Shown: positions 27,850-35,451, counted from the first letter of the stretch. The stretch is DNA of 53,069 nucleotides from Zetaproteobacteria bacterium (GCA_002747015.1 NVXI01000004.1:184955-238023); one strand, 5' to 3'. Notes: generated from the sequence alone by a model not told the origin. A program made the numbers and translations.

Positions 27850-29304
27850 ATGAGTATTGAACGTGACATTGCTTTAGTAAATGAACTTCTACTTCAACCA
27901 GCTGAACAGCCGTGGCTAGAGTTTAAACATAATAATTGTAATGAAGAAATAATAGGTAAGTTATGCTCAGCGCTTTCAAATGCGTCTCGTTCAGAGGGGC
28001 GTGAAACAGCATATTTGTTGTGGGGTATTGAAGATGGTACTCGTGATATTATTGGGACGAATTTTGACCCAAGCCTAAAGCTAGTGGGTAATCAAGACTT
28101 TCAGCTATGGTTGGCTCAACGTTTAAACCCAAGCATATCTTTTTCATTTCGTAAGATTAACCATCCAGATGGTGATGTAGTTATGCTGGAAATTCCTGCA
28201 CCGACGACATCGCCTATAGAGTTTAATGGCACCGCATATATTAGAATTGGAAGTACTACACCGAAGTTATCAGCATTCCCTGAGCGTTTTGTAACGCTGA
28301 TGGAAAAAATACGCCCATATGCATGGGAGGCAGGAATAGCAAAGCAGTTTGTTACTGGTGATGATGTTTTAAACTTATTGGATTATACAAATTATTTTAA
28401 GTTAACTAATCATCCTCTTCCCGATAACAGAGATGGTATTTTTGAACGACTTGAGGCTGAACGACTTATTATGCCTGATGTTGGAGGTAAATGGAATATT
28501 ACGAACTTAGGTGCAATATTGTTCGCAAATGATTTAGAAGATTTTAATGTCAGCATGGCACGTAAAGCAGTGCGTTTTGTTGCTTATGGGGGGAAGAATA
28601 AAACAGCAACAGTTACCCATAGGCAGGATGGAAAGCGTGGTTATGCTGTTGGGTTTTCTGGTTTAGTTGGATACATTAATGGCCTTCTCCCACGCAATGA
28701 ACATATAGGGGAGGCCTTCAGAGAGGCTCAGCCATTATTTCCTGAATTGGCTATTCGTGAATTAGTTGCAAATGCTCTCATTCATCAGGATATGACTATA
28801 AGTGGTGCTGGCCCTCAAATTGAATTGTTTGAAGATCGTATGGAGATTACTAATCCTGGAAAACCTTTGGTTGAGGTTAGTCGTATGATTGATTTGCCAC
28901 CAAGATCTAGAAATGAGGCTATGGCAGCGTTTATGCGTAGGATTGGGCTGTGTGAAGAGCAAGGTAGTGGTCTAGATAAGGTTGTAGCAGAAGCTGAGAT
29001 ATATCAACTTCCAGCGCCTGATTTTAGAGAAAATCAAGGTACCATGCAGGTGGTTCTATATGGGCCAAGATCGTTTGCCAATATGACACCAGATGAGAGA
29101 GTAAGGGCTTGTTTCCAGCACGCTATTTTAAAATGGATTAGTGGTGAAAAGATGAAAAATGCAAGCCTTTGTAAACGCTTTGGGATTGATCGTAAAAATG
29201 CAGCTCAGGCAACAACCGTTATTAATCGTACTTTAGAAGCCGATTTAGTCAAGGTTGCCGACCCTGCGCACCCAAGGGCTGGATATGTTCCTATATGGGC
29301 GTGA
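27850..29304 (+). CDS. AlbA_2/Schlafen-type putative DNA-binding protein with GHKL-like ATPase domain
   Basis: A 484-residue protein of the AlbA_2/DUF4062-like group often annotated as ATP-dependent helicase-like regulator. Residues ~10-130 are the AlbA_2/Schlafen core (EQPWLEFKHNN, then AYLLWGIEDGTRDIIG and NGTAYIRIGSTTPKLS). Residues ~290-400 resemble a HATPase_c_4 module (PELAIRELVANALIHQDM, IELFEDRMEITNPGKPL, RIGLCEEQGSGLDKV). A C-terminal winged-helix segment ends the protein. It is 205 bases beyond the SIR2 gene with its own upstream region, so it may be separately expressed. Such genes are common beside restriction systems; the precise role is unknown. Confidence 0.8.
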   Translation: MSIERDIALVNELLLQPAEQPWLEFKHNNCNEEIIGKLCSALSNASRSEGRETAYLLWGIEDGTRDIIGTNFDPSLKLVGNQDFQLWLAQRLNPSISFSFRKINHPDGDVVMLEIPAPTTSPIEFNGTAYIRIGSTTPKLSAFPERFVTLMEKIRPYAWEAGIAKQFVTGDDVLNLLDYTNYFKLTNHPLPDNRDGIFERLEAERLIMPDVGGKWNITNLGAILFANDLEDFNVSMARKAVRFVAYGGKNKTATVTHRQDGKRGYAVGFSGLVGYINGLLPRNEHIGEAFREAQPLFPELAIRELVANALIHQDMTISGAGPQIELFEDRMEITNPGKPLVEVSRMIDLPPRSRNEAMAAFMRRIGLCEEQGSGLDKVVAEAEIYQLPAPDFRENQGTMQVVLYGPRSFANMTPDERVRACFQHAILKWISGEKMKNASLCKRFGIDRKNAAQATTVINRTLEADLVKVADPAHPRAGYVPIWA

Positions 29305-29544
29305 AATTTAAGTTTTTTGTGTTTCTTGATCGTGTTTTGATTGTGTAGCCATGAATGAGTATGTGATATAGTTTATATTCATATATATCAGTGCATTAGC
29401 TTTTTATATTGTACGTTTTATTTCTTGATTATGCTTTCTTGGATGTGAACAAAATGTGAACGGTAGTGTTTTTTAGGTTGTAAATTTGGTTACATAGTGC
29501 TTACCGATGAATACAGGCGAATAAGTACGCTTTAGAATATTAAT

Positions 29545-29630
29545 TGGGGGTATAAATGGGGGTATTTGTATAGTTCATTCTATTAAGTATTTAACTACAA
29601 CAGATGGTTACCATCCATTAATGAAGGATG
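29545..29630 (+). repeat. Element-end direct repeat, left copy
   Basis: It begins with two GGGGGTAT motifs 12 bases apart (29546, 29558) and ends with ATTAATGAAGGATG (29617-29630), 71 bases after the first motif. The right copy at 30593-30678 keeps the same spacings exactly. It shares the GGGGGTAT pair with the region upstream of the P4-type integrase. Confidence 0.65.
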
Positions 29631-29735
29631 CCCCCAAATTGATTTCATGTTGGAAAAAGAGCAAATGCAAACAATGGGAAAGCTGTAATATCATCCCAGT
29701 AATTCCAAATAGATAGATCTTAAACTCGCTTGCCA

Positions 29736-29815
29736 CCCTGATAAACAGCGATGTGCAGTAGTGGGAGGTTAATATATGTGGTAGCCTCCCACCTTCATAA
29801 AATATTCTATCAGGG
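29736..29815 (+). promoter_or_regulatory. Nested stem-loop upstream of pseudouridine synthase gene
   Basis: Outer stem CCCTGATA (29736-29743) with TATCAGGG (29808-29815); inner stem GTGGGAGG (29761-29768) with CCTCCCAC (29785-29792). Both are perfect 8-base pairings. The element ends 9 bases before the ATG at 29825, where it could control ribosome access; no clear Shine-Dalgarno sequence stands between. Confidence 0.45.
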
Positions 29816-29824
29816 ACTAATCAG

Positions 29825-30511
29825 ATGGCTAAATCACTCAAACTTCCTCCGCTCTTCTATGATCCCCCGCAAGAGCCATTGCGGATTTTGTATCAAGACG
29901 ACGATATTCTGGTGCTGTCCAAACCCAGCGGCATTTTGAGCGTTCCGGGCAAAGCCGAAGACCAGCGTGATTGTCTAGAAACGCGCGCACATCTAAAAAT
30001 TCCGAACGCGCTTTTGACGCATCGCCTTGATTTGGAAACATCCGGCATTTTCATGATGGCCATGCACAAGCCCGCTCAGGCGCATATCAATCTTCAATTC
30101 GAAAAACGTCGCACCAAAAAACGCTATATTGCACGCGTTTGGGGGCATGTTGATGGCGAGAGCGGACGCGTTGATTTGCCGATGTGCGTTGATTGGGAAA
30201 ACCGCCCACGGCAAATGGTCTGTCATGAACATGGCAGGGCGGCGCAAACGGATTGGGAAGTGCTGGAACGCGGAGAATTGCCATGCGGCAATGGTTTTAC
30301 GCGCATATTGTTGAAACCTATAACCGGCCGCACGCACCAATTGCGCGTACATATGGAGAAGCTCGGCTATCCAATTTTGGGCGAAGTGTTTTACGCCCAT
30401 GATGACGCGGAAAATGCGGCGGAGCGTTTGCAACTTCATGCCGAATCCCTAACGATTTATCACCCGAAGGACGAGACTTTGATCACCTTCACCGACCCCG
30501 CACCGTTCTAA
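29825..30511 (+). CDS. RluA-family pseudouridine synthase
   Basis: Isomerises uridine to pseudouridine in RNA, probably rRNA or tRNA. The catalytic motif HRLDLETSG is at 66-74 with Asp69, and KRRTKKRYIARVWG and GRTHQLRVHMEKLGYPILGE are further family blocks. The length of 228 residues is close to E. coli RluA (219); no S4 domain is present. By eye its codons are richer in G and C than those of the surrounding island genes (for example GCG, CGC, CCG), suggesting a different origin. It lies between two diverged direct repeats of the island end. Confidence 0.93.
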   Translation: MAKSLKLPPLFYDPPQEPLRILYQDDDILVLSKPSGILSVPGKAEDQRDCLETRAHLKIPNALLTHRLDLETSGIFMMAMHKPAQAHINLQFEKRRTKKRYIARVWGHVDGESGRVDLPMCVDWENRPRQMVCHEHGRAAQTDWEVLERGELPCGNGFTRILLKPITGRTHQLRVHMEKLGYPILGEVFYAHDDAENAAERLQLHAESLTIYHPKDETLITFTDPAPF

Positions 30512-30857
30512 AGATCTTTAATGTTAATAGCGTTTTATTCACCGGTTATTTTGTGCTTTACCCTAAATACATTCACCTACAGCCGAAATATTTGTTGGTA
30601 CAAATGTTGGTATTTACAAAGTTCATATCAGTATGAATTATTTTATATCAATGGCTTGTTATCAATTAATGAAGGATGTCTCATTTTCTTTTAAATGAAT
30701 AAAATCTAATAGTTATTTAAATTAAGCACCTTGGATTTGCCCGTGTTACGCAAAAGTGGTACATAGTTTTTGTTAGGTGTTTACTAAGTGCTTTATTTGA
30801 TTATTATTTTTGGAGTGCAGTTTGAATTCTGCCTTAAAAAACATAGGATCAATAGCT
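30512..30857. other. Intergenic region with second element-end repeat
   Basis: Holds the right copy of the element-end repeat (30593-30678) and AT-rich DNA that should include the promoter of the symporter gene. No gene is seen. Confidence 0.5.
30593..30678 (+). repeat. Element-end direct repeat, right copy (more diverged)
   Basis: Two GTTGGTA motifs 12 bases apart (30594, 30606) occupy the place of the GGGGGTAT pair, and ATTAATGAAGGATG recurs at 30665-30678, again 71 bases after the first motif. The AGTTCAT in between is also shared. The offset from the left copy is 1,048 bp. Confidence 0.6.
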
Positions 30858-32132
30858 ATGAAGTTAAAATTGCACTGGCAGATTCTTTTTGCCATCGTCA
30901 CAGCGGTAATCATTGGATCGATCGTCGATACAGAAACGGCTGTGTTTGGTGTCACTTTTTATGACATTTTTGATTTTATAGGCACGCTCTTTCTTAATGC
31001 ATTAAAAATGTTAATCGTCCCACTTGTTCTCTCATCAATAATTTGTGGTGTAAGCGGTATAGGACGTGATGAAGGTATCGGCAGGTTGGGTGGTAAGACG
31101 ATCGGCTTTTATATGCTGTCTAGTTTATTGGCCATTTTGGTTGGCTTGGTTTTTGTGAATATTATGGCACCAGGAATAATTGATGGTAGCCCCGCAGGCG
31201 ACAGATTAAATTTAAGCTCACCGAGTGTTATATCCGCACAATTAGATCGCGTTGAGGGTCGTGGTGCAGGAGATATTGCGGCTGTTTTCTTACGGATGGT
31301 TCCTACAAATATCGTTAAAGCGGCGGCAGAGGGGCAGATGCTGGGGCTTATCTGTTTTGGTATTCTCTTTGGATTTTTTATGTCGCGCATACAAGAAGAG
31401 CATAAAAAAACATTAGCGAGTTTTTGGCAAGGCATCTTTGAAACCATGATGGCTATAACCTTGTTTGTCATGAAGTTTGCACCGATAGGTGTATTCGGTT
31501 TGGTGGCAAAAACGATTACAGCAACAGGATTTGAGGCATTTGAACCGTTGTTACTTTTCTTTATGACGGTGTTTATGGCGTTGCTATGTCATGCTTTTAT
31601 AACACTGCCATTACTCTTGAGATTTGTTGGTCGCGTGCGCAACCCAATGCTTCATTATAAGGCAATGATGCCGGCATTATTAACGGCATTTTCTACGGCG
31701 TCCTCTTCTGGAACTCTACCAGTAACTATGGAGTGTGTGGAAAATAATGCCAAGGTTTCGAATAAGGTAACGTCTTTTGTTCTGCCACTTGGTGCGACGG
31801 TGAATATGGATGGTACGGCGCTTTATGAGTGTGTTGCCGCTATGTTTATTGCCCAAGCATATGGGTTAGATTTAAGTTTCGCAACCCAGTTCACAATTGT
31901 GATAACGGCGCTTTTAACGTCAATTGGTGTTGCCGGTATCCCTGCGGCCAGCCTTGTTGCTATCACTATTATCTTAGGTGTCATTGGATTGCCTTTAGAG
32001 GGGATCGGCATGCTATTGGTGACAGACCGTATTTTAGATATGATGCGTACCTCGGTCAATGTGTTTAGTGATAGTTGCTGTGCGGTTATTATTGCAAAAA
32101 CCGAGGGTGAGCAGGGCGTGCTTGAAAGCTAG
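30858..32132 (+). CDS. Dicarboxylate/amino acid:cation symporter (DAACS family)
   Basis: Inner-membrane secondary transporter for C4-dicarboxylates or glutamate/aspartate driven by H+ or Na+. The start is ATG 30858 (MKLKLHWQILFAIV, a usual beginning); an earlier TTG at 30810 would add 16 residues with no family likeness. Hallmarks are the serine-rich hairpin TAFSTASSSGTLPVTMECVE and the substrate-site helix GATVNMDGTALYECV with NMDGT. At 425 residues with about eight helices plus two re-entrant loops the length is normal. It stands outside the metal operon that follows; which substrate it carries cannot be told. Confidence 0.93.
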   Translation: MKLKLHWQILFAIVTAVIIGSIVDTETAVFGVTFYDIFDFIGTLFLNALKMLIVPLVLSSIICGVSGIGRDEGIGRLGGKTIGFYMLSSLLAILVGLVFVNIMAPGIIDGSPAGDRLNLSSPSVISAQLDRVEGRGAGDIAAVFLRMVPTNIVKAAAEGQMLGLICFGILFGFFMSRIQEEHKKTLASFWQGIFETMMAITLFVMKFAPIGVFGLVAKTITATGFEAFEPLLLFFMTVFMALLCHAFITLPLLLRFVGRVRNPMLHYKAMMPALLTAFSTASSSGTLPVTMECVENNAKVSNKVTSFVLPLGATVNMDGTALYECVAAMFIAQAYGLDLSFATQFTIVITALLTSIGVAGIPAASLVAITIILGVIGLPLEGIGMLLVTDRILDMMRTSVNVFSDSCCAVIIAKTEGEQGVLES

Positions 32133-32200
32133 GATTATAGCGCGTAAGTATCACAATTTTTTATTTTTATTTGATATTGCTATCGATCGCATTGTTTCAC

Positions 32201-32232
32201 TTGACTCTTGAGTATGGTCAAGGGTCTAGGCT
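32201..32232 (+). promoter_or_regulatory. MerR-type promoter of DUF4396 gene
   Basis: The -35 TTGACT (32201-32206) and -10-like TAGGCT (32227-32232) are 20 bases apart, the overlong spacing used by MerR regulators. Within it lies the dyad CTTGAC...GTCAAG (32200-32222). It closely matches the promoter at 32784-32815, so both are probably controlled by the MerR protein encoded at 32836. Confidence 0.8.
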
Positions 32233-32287
32233 GTGTATTAGAAGGGGTTATCCTTTGATAATAACACTCCAGAAGAAAGATAAAAAA

Positions 32288-32767
32288 ATGTCAGAATCTC
32301 ATGCTTGCCATACAGATCAAGTGAAACCTAATAATCATAGTCATGGACCACCATGGGTTACGTCTGCACATGCTACGATACATTGCTTGACGGGCTGTGT
32401 GATTGGTGAAGTTTTAGGCCTTCTCATCGGTGTAGCCTTGGGCTTAACAACGGGCGTTACGATTGCACTCGCTTTTGCATTGGCCTATTTTTTCGGTTTT
32501 ATGTTGGGGATCTTACCCATTATGAAGCGAGAGAAAGTCAGTGCAATGACCGCATTCAAAATCATCTGGTTGGGTGAGGCGATCTCTATCTTTGTTATGG
32601 AAGTCGTTATGAACAGCGTGGATTACTCTATCGGTGGTATTCAGTCCGGCTCAGTATTCTCGGCCATTTTCTGGATTGGTATTGCGGTTGCTGTTCCTGC
32701 TGGATTTATTGTTACATGGCCTGTAAATCACTGGCTGTTGAAAAAGCAGTTGAAAAAATGCCACTAA
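32288..32767 (+). CDS. DUF4396 membrane protein
   Basis: A 159-residue membrane protein. The start is ATG 32288 (MSESHACHTDQVKPNNHSHG); the frame opens earlier at 32171 but the MerR-type promoter lies in that upstream part, ruling out the long form. A His/Cys-rich N-terminus is followed by ATIHCLTGCVIGEVLGLLIG, the DUF4396 signature, and four hydrophobic helices with conserved acidic residues (WLGEAISIFVMEVVMNSVD). The family occurs beside metal-resistance genes, and a role in copper or mercury movement is plausible but unproven. A MerR-type promoter stands directly in front. Confidence 0.82.
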   Translation: MSESHACHTDQVKPNNHSHGPPWVTSAHATIHCLTGCVIGEVLGLLIGVALGLTTGVTIALAFALAYFFGFMLGILPIMKREKVSAMTAFKIIWLGEAISIFVMEVVMNSVDYSIGGIQSGSVFSAIFWIGIAVAVPAGFIVTWPVNHWLLKKQLKKCH

Positions 32768-32783
32768 TTTTGACATTTACTTT

Positions 32784-32815
32784 TTGACTCTGGAGTATAG
32801 TCAAAGGTCTAAACT
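32784..32815 (+). promoter_or_regulatory. MerR-type promoter of merR-like operon
   Basis: The -35 TTGACT (32784-32789) and -10 TAAACT (32810-32815) have a 20-base spacer containing the dyad TTGACT...AGTCAA. Identical in plan to the promoter at 32201. It reads into the MerR-family gene, implying self-control together with the following metal genes. Confidence 0.85.
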
Positions 32816-32835
32816 TAAAGTATAGGAGGCATACC

Positions 32836-33240
32836 ATGTTAATCGGTGAGCTGGCAAAAAAGTCAAATGTGAGTATTGATACTATTCGTTATTATGAACG
32901 CGAAGGTTTGATTGAGCCTGTGTCTGTACGTGAATCCGGTTATAGGGAGTTTGATAAGAGCTCCATTGAAGTCATGCGCTTTGTTACACGCGCAAAAGGC
33001 TTGGGGTTTTCATTGAAAGAAATTAGTAATCTTTTGGCCTTAAGAGATGATCCGGATACGACTTGCTCTAGTGTGAGGGCGTTGGCAGGGCAGAAACTTA
33101 ACGATGTTACAGAGAAGATTAAGGCGCTGCGTAAAATTGAGCGTGAGTTAAAATTATTGGTTCAGGAATGTGAAGGAGGCAATGTAGGCTTAGAGCATTG
33201 TCCCATTGTAAATAAGCTGGGGAATAAGGGAACGAGATAG
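32836..33240 (+). CDS. MerR-family heavy-metal regulator
   Basis: A dimeric metal-sensing activator that twists overlong promoters. The N-terminal winged helix begins MLIGELAKKSNVSIDTIRYY (EREGLI follows); a dimer helix spans ~80-110. Cysteines C77, C112 and C122 occupy the metal-site positions of MerR, PbrR and ZntR (spacing 35 and 10). That is closer to ZntR/PbrR than to MerR proper (35 and 9), so the metal may be mercury, lead or zinc. AGTATAGGAGG precedes the ATG. Its own promoter and that of the DUF4396 gene carry matching operator dyads. Confidence 0.93.
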   Translation: MLIGELAKKSNVSIDTIRYYEREGLIEPVSVRESGYREFDKSSIEVMRFVTRAKGLGFSLKEISNLLALRDDPDTTCSSVRALAGQKLNDVTEKIKALRKIERELKLLVQECEGGNVGLEHCPIVNKLGNKGTR

Positions 33241-33261
33241 AAATGAGGCGTGACAAATAAA

Positions 33262-33636
33262 ATGAAAATGAGTGTCATACTCTTGTTGATGACGTTTATG
33301 CTAATACAGCCATATACGTCTGTTTACGCAGCATCAAATGAGGTGGTGGTGCAGGTAAGTGGTGCTGTGTGTTCTTTTTGCGCTATAGGAATTCAAAAGA
33401 AAATATCGAAACTTCCCTTTGTTGATGTATCAAAATACAATAAGGGCTCGCTTATGGATATCGAAAGCCAGCGCCTTACTATCGCGATTAAACCTGAGGA
33501 ATCTCTGGATTTAAAAGTAATATATAAGGCTATCTTGGATGGAGGCTATGAACCACAAAACGCAAATATGAGCGGCGATGATGGGGTTGTTACTTATTTC
33601 GATGCAAAGGGGCTACAATGTATCGCATCTTGTTAG
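33262..33636 (+). CDS. Periplasmic heavy-metal-binding (MerP-like HMA) protein
   Basis: A signal peptide (MKMSVILLLMTFMLIQPYTS, cleavage near VYAAS) leads into an HMA-like domain with the metal site AVCSFC at ~36-40 in place of MerP's GMTCxxC. The remainder, including LDLKVIYKAILDGGYEPQNA, keeps the ferredoxin-like HMA pattern. It has an additional C-terminal stretch ending LQCIASC with two further Cys. The start at ATG 33262 fits the GAGG at 33245; GTG 33250 is too close. The protein probably captures metal in the periplasm and passes it to the MerT-like protein of this operon. Confidence 0.78.
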   Translation: MKMSVILLLMTFMLIQPYTSVYAASNEVVVQVSGAVCSFCAIGIQKKISKLPFVDVSKYNKGSLMDIESQRLTIAIKPEESLDLKVIYKAILDGGYEPQNANMSGDDGVVTYFDAKGLQCIASC

Positions 33637-34484
33637 TAGTTTTTTTATTGATCTTGCCTCAGCCGAGCTTCGCACATCAGCCGGTTATGGATATGGCGCC
33701 GCGCTGGGATGATGGTTTTGGTTTTCAGCTGCGATATGAGAGTTATGGTTCTGATGATTTGCTGGATGGGGATACGAAAATTTCTAATCTGCTGGGGCTT
33801 AAACGCTACGTTAATAAAATATGGCTTGAAGGTCTTTATACCTTTGATCGCTCTGTTCGTGTCACCTTTAAATTACCCTATGTTGATCAAAGTCGTACGA
33901 AAAATATAAATGGTGTTGGTGTTCGGCAAAGTGATCGTGGTTTAGGAGATTTGATCATCGGTGTACCCTTTAAAAAATATATGAACAAAAGCACGAGCAC
34001 GAGCAATATTTCCCTAACCCCGTCTGTGCGTATTCCCACAGGCAGTACGTCTGGTGATTTTCCGATCAGCGATGGTAGTTGGGATGGTGGATTAAGTCTG
34101 TCCTATAGCAAGAGTACGCCTAAGACCTATCAGCTTTATGATTTGTTTTATTGGTATAATACGCAAGGTGAGCACGGTATGCGCGAAGGAAATGAAGTGG
34201 GGTTAGACATTAATCTTGGTTATCATCCGTATCACGATAACCTTACAAATTCCGGTGTGTTTATTATGTGGGATGTGAGCGCGCGCTATCATGATGACCC
34301 AAACGCAGCAACATTGACCACGGCCACAGGTGGAACGCGGATTCAGACTGGGCCGCTTATCGTTTTGTACAGGAACAATGTAATGTTCCGTGCAGAGTAT
34401 AAAATTCCTGCATATGAGAAAACGCGTGGTATCTCTAATTCACGTGGTCGGGAATTTAACCTAGGAATAGGATTGACCTTTTAA
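33618..34484 (+). CDS. Outer-membrane beta-barrel protein of the metal operon
   Basis: A signal peptide (MYRILLVVFLLILPQPSFAH) is followed by alternating beta strands and a C-terminal Phe (GREFNLGIGLTF), a typical outer-membrane barrel ending. Patterns such as RVTFKLPYVDQ, SLTPSVRIPTGS and VGLDINLGYHPY resemble the transporter/phenol-degradation (MetA-like) group of unknown function. It overlaps the 3' end of the HMA gene by 19 bases and its stop shares bases with the next start (TAATG). It may offer a path through the outer membrane for the metal or its chelate; that is inference. Confidence 0.72.
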   Translation: MYRILLVVFLLILPQPSFAHQPVMDMAPRWDDGFGFQLRYESYGSDDLLDGDTKISNLLGLKRYVNKIWLEGLYTFDRSVRVTFKLPYVDQSRTKNINGVGVRQSDRGLGDLIIGVPFKKYMNKSTSTSNISLTPSVRIPTGSTSGDFPISDGSWDGGLSLSYSKSTPKTYQLYDLFYWYNTQGEHGMREGNEVGLDINLGYHPYHDNLTNSGVFIMWDVSARYHDDPNAATLTTATGGTRIQTGPLIVLYRNNVMFRAEYKIPAYEKTRGISNSRGREFNLGIGLTF

Positions 34485-34693
34485 TGGAAGTGATAATCAA
34501 AAGCGTTATAACCTGCCCCGAATGTGGCTTTTCAAAAGAAGAGGACATGCCTACAAATTATTGCTTATATTATTATGAATGCCCTGAATGCCGTACGTTA
34601 CTTAAGCCAAAAAAGGGTGATTGCTGCGTGTTTTGTTCTTATGGAACAGTGCCATGTCCACCTATCCAAGAAAAAGGATCCTGTTGTGGGTGA
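34484..34693 (+). CDS. GDCCVxC-domain small cysteine-rich protein
   Basis: A 69-residue protein with a zinc-ribbon-like N-terminus (TCPECGFSKEEDMPTNYC, then YECPECRTLL). The family signature GDCCVFCSYGTVPCPPIQ follows at 45-62, and the end is SCCG. This family includes selenoprotein members with Sec at one position; here the codons are all Cys. It is usually encoded next to MerT-like proteins, as here. Function unknown, plausibly cytoplasmic metal or thiol chemistry. It is coupled to both neighbours (TAATG before, overlapping GTG start after). Confidence 0.85.
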   Translation: MEVIIKSVITCPECGFSKEEDMPTNYCLYYYECPECRTLLKPKKGDCCVFCSYGTVPCPPIQEKGSCCG

Positions 34694-35078
34694 GAAAAAC
34701 ATTAAACCACGAAAATGGGGTTGGTTGATCCTTTTTACGTCATCGGCGACGTTGGTATGTTGTGTCGTTCCAATTGTTCTGGTCAGTCTTGGTATGGGTA
34801 CGGTTGTTGCCTCATTATATGGTCATCTGCCATTTTTAACATTTATAGGCATGCATAAAACAGGGACGTTTGGAATAACGGCATTTATCTTGGCTCTTGC
34901 CGCGTGGGCACTTTATAGACTCAATAGAGCATGTCCGGTTGATCATGCGTTAGCCCAAGCCTGTGCGTCTGCACGCAAGTGGAACGTTCTTTTGTTTTGG
35001 GTGTCTGTTGCGGTTTGGTGTATAGGTTTTTTTGCGGCATATGCACTTCTTCCTTTTACACAGTTTTTCGAGACTTGA
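34686..35078 (+). CDS. MerT-like metal transport membrane protein
   Basis: Starts at GTG 34686 (MGEKNIKPRKWG), 8 bases inside the preceding gene, with AAAAAGGA at good distance; the longer frame from 34524 overlaps that gene wholly and is unlikely. TM1 carries the vicinal cysteines of MerT: SSATLVCCVVPIVLVSLGMG. Two further helices follow (FGITAFILALAAWALYRL and WNVLLFWVSVAVWCIGFF), with an intervening loop containing two Cys. MerT imports Hg(II) for reduction by MerA; no merA is present, so its use here may differ. Confidence 0.8.
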   Translation: MGEKNIKPRKWGWLILFTSSATLVCCVVPIVLVSLGMGTVVASLYGHLPFLTFIGMHKTGTFGITAFILALAAWALYRLNRACPVDHALAQACASARKWNVLLFWVSVAVWCIGFFAAYALLPFTQFFET

Positions 35079-35377
35079 TTTGTAGTGTGTTATGAAAATT
35101 ATATGTGTTTTATCAAAAGATGTGTTTCTCGTTACGAATGATATGGTTAGGAGAATGCTGGCTGATATTGTTACAGATTATCGAGCACAAGAATAATCTC
35201 TAAAAAATTTCAAAAAAGGGCTTGCAGTTCTTATGTTTTCTGGGCATTATCCCGCTGCAGAGTGATAAAGGTGATTTCGTATTAACTTGTACGACCTTTA
35301 ATTTGTAATCATCAGGTTCCGAGTTTAAACTTCGGTTGCGACACCATTTTAAAAAAATGGTCAGACATATTTTATGT
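35079..35377. other. Intergenic stretch with tRNA-Thr remnant
   Basis: Contains a short 34-codon ORF (ATG at 35091) without a ribosome site, which I do not call, and the decayed tRNA-Thr 3' half described separately. It separates the metal operon from tRNA-Gln. Confidence 0.4.
35297..35350 (+). pseudogene. Decayed 3' half of tRNA-Thr
   Basis: Aligned without gaps to 9018-9071 (anticodon arm to CCATTTT of tRNA-Thr), 45 of 54 bases agree by eye. Anticodon TGT, the AATCATCAGG stretch and the 3' CACCATTTT are kept, while the T loop has lost TTCGAAT. A partial tRNA copy of this kind is the usual mark of an attachment site left by an integrated element. Confidence 0.8.
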
Positions 35378-35451
35378 TGGGGTATAGCCAAGCGGTAAGG
35401 CAATCGGTTTTGATCCGATCATCCCAGGTTCGATCCCTGGTACCCCAGCCA
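35378..35451 (+). tRNA. tRNA-Gln (anticodon TTG)
   Basis: Acceptor TGGGGTA pairs with TACCCCA (35441-35447), discriminator G, encoded CCA (35449-35451). The anticodon arm ATCGG/CCGAT holds the loop TTTTGAT with TTG. The T arm contains TTCGATC. A direct repeat shared with 37252-37317 starts at the last bases of the gene. Confidence 0.95.

Larger units (their letters stand above)
29305..29824. other. Island end region without long genes
   Basis: No convincing protein is seen. The stretch contains the left copy of an 86-bp diverged direct repeat (29545-29630) with the paired GGGGGTAT motif also found at the island's integrase, and a nested stem-loop (29736-29815) just before the pseudouridine synthase gene. 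No exact copy of the tRNA-Tyr 3' end was found here. Confidence 0.5.

Noticed and set aside
27850..29304. RecG helicase
   Set aside because: Such proteins are often labelled RecG-like, but no DEAD-box or Walker helicase motifs are present; the domains are AlbA_2 and HATPase-like.
32171..32287. Longer N-terminal form of the DUF4396 protein
   Set aside because: This part contains the MerR-type promoter, and the family sequence begins at ATG 32288.
34524..34685. Longer form of the MerT-like protein
   Set aside because: It would be wholly inside the GDCCVxC gene in another frame; a GTG with a good ribosome site at 34686 gives the expected length.
35091..35195. 34-codon ORF starting MKIICVLSKD
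   Set aside because: No Shine-Dalgarno sequence and no recognisable feature; it lies in an intergenic region with tRNA debris.
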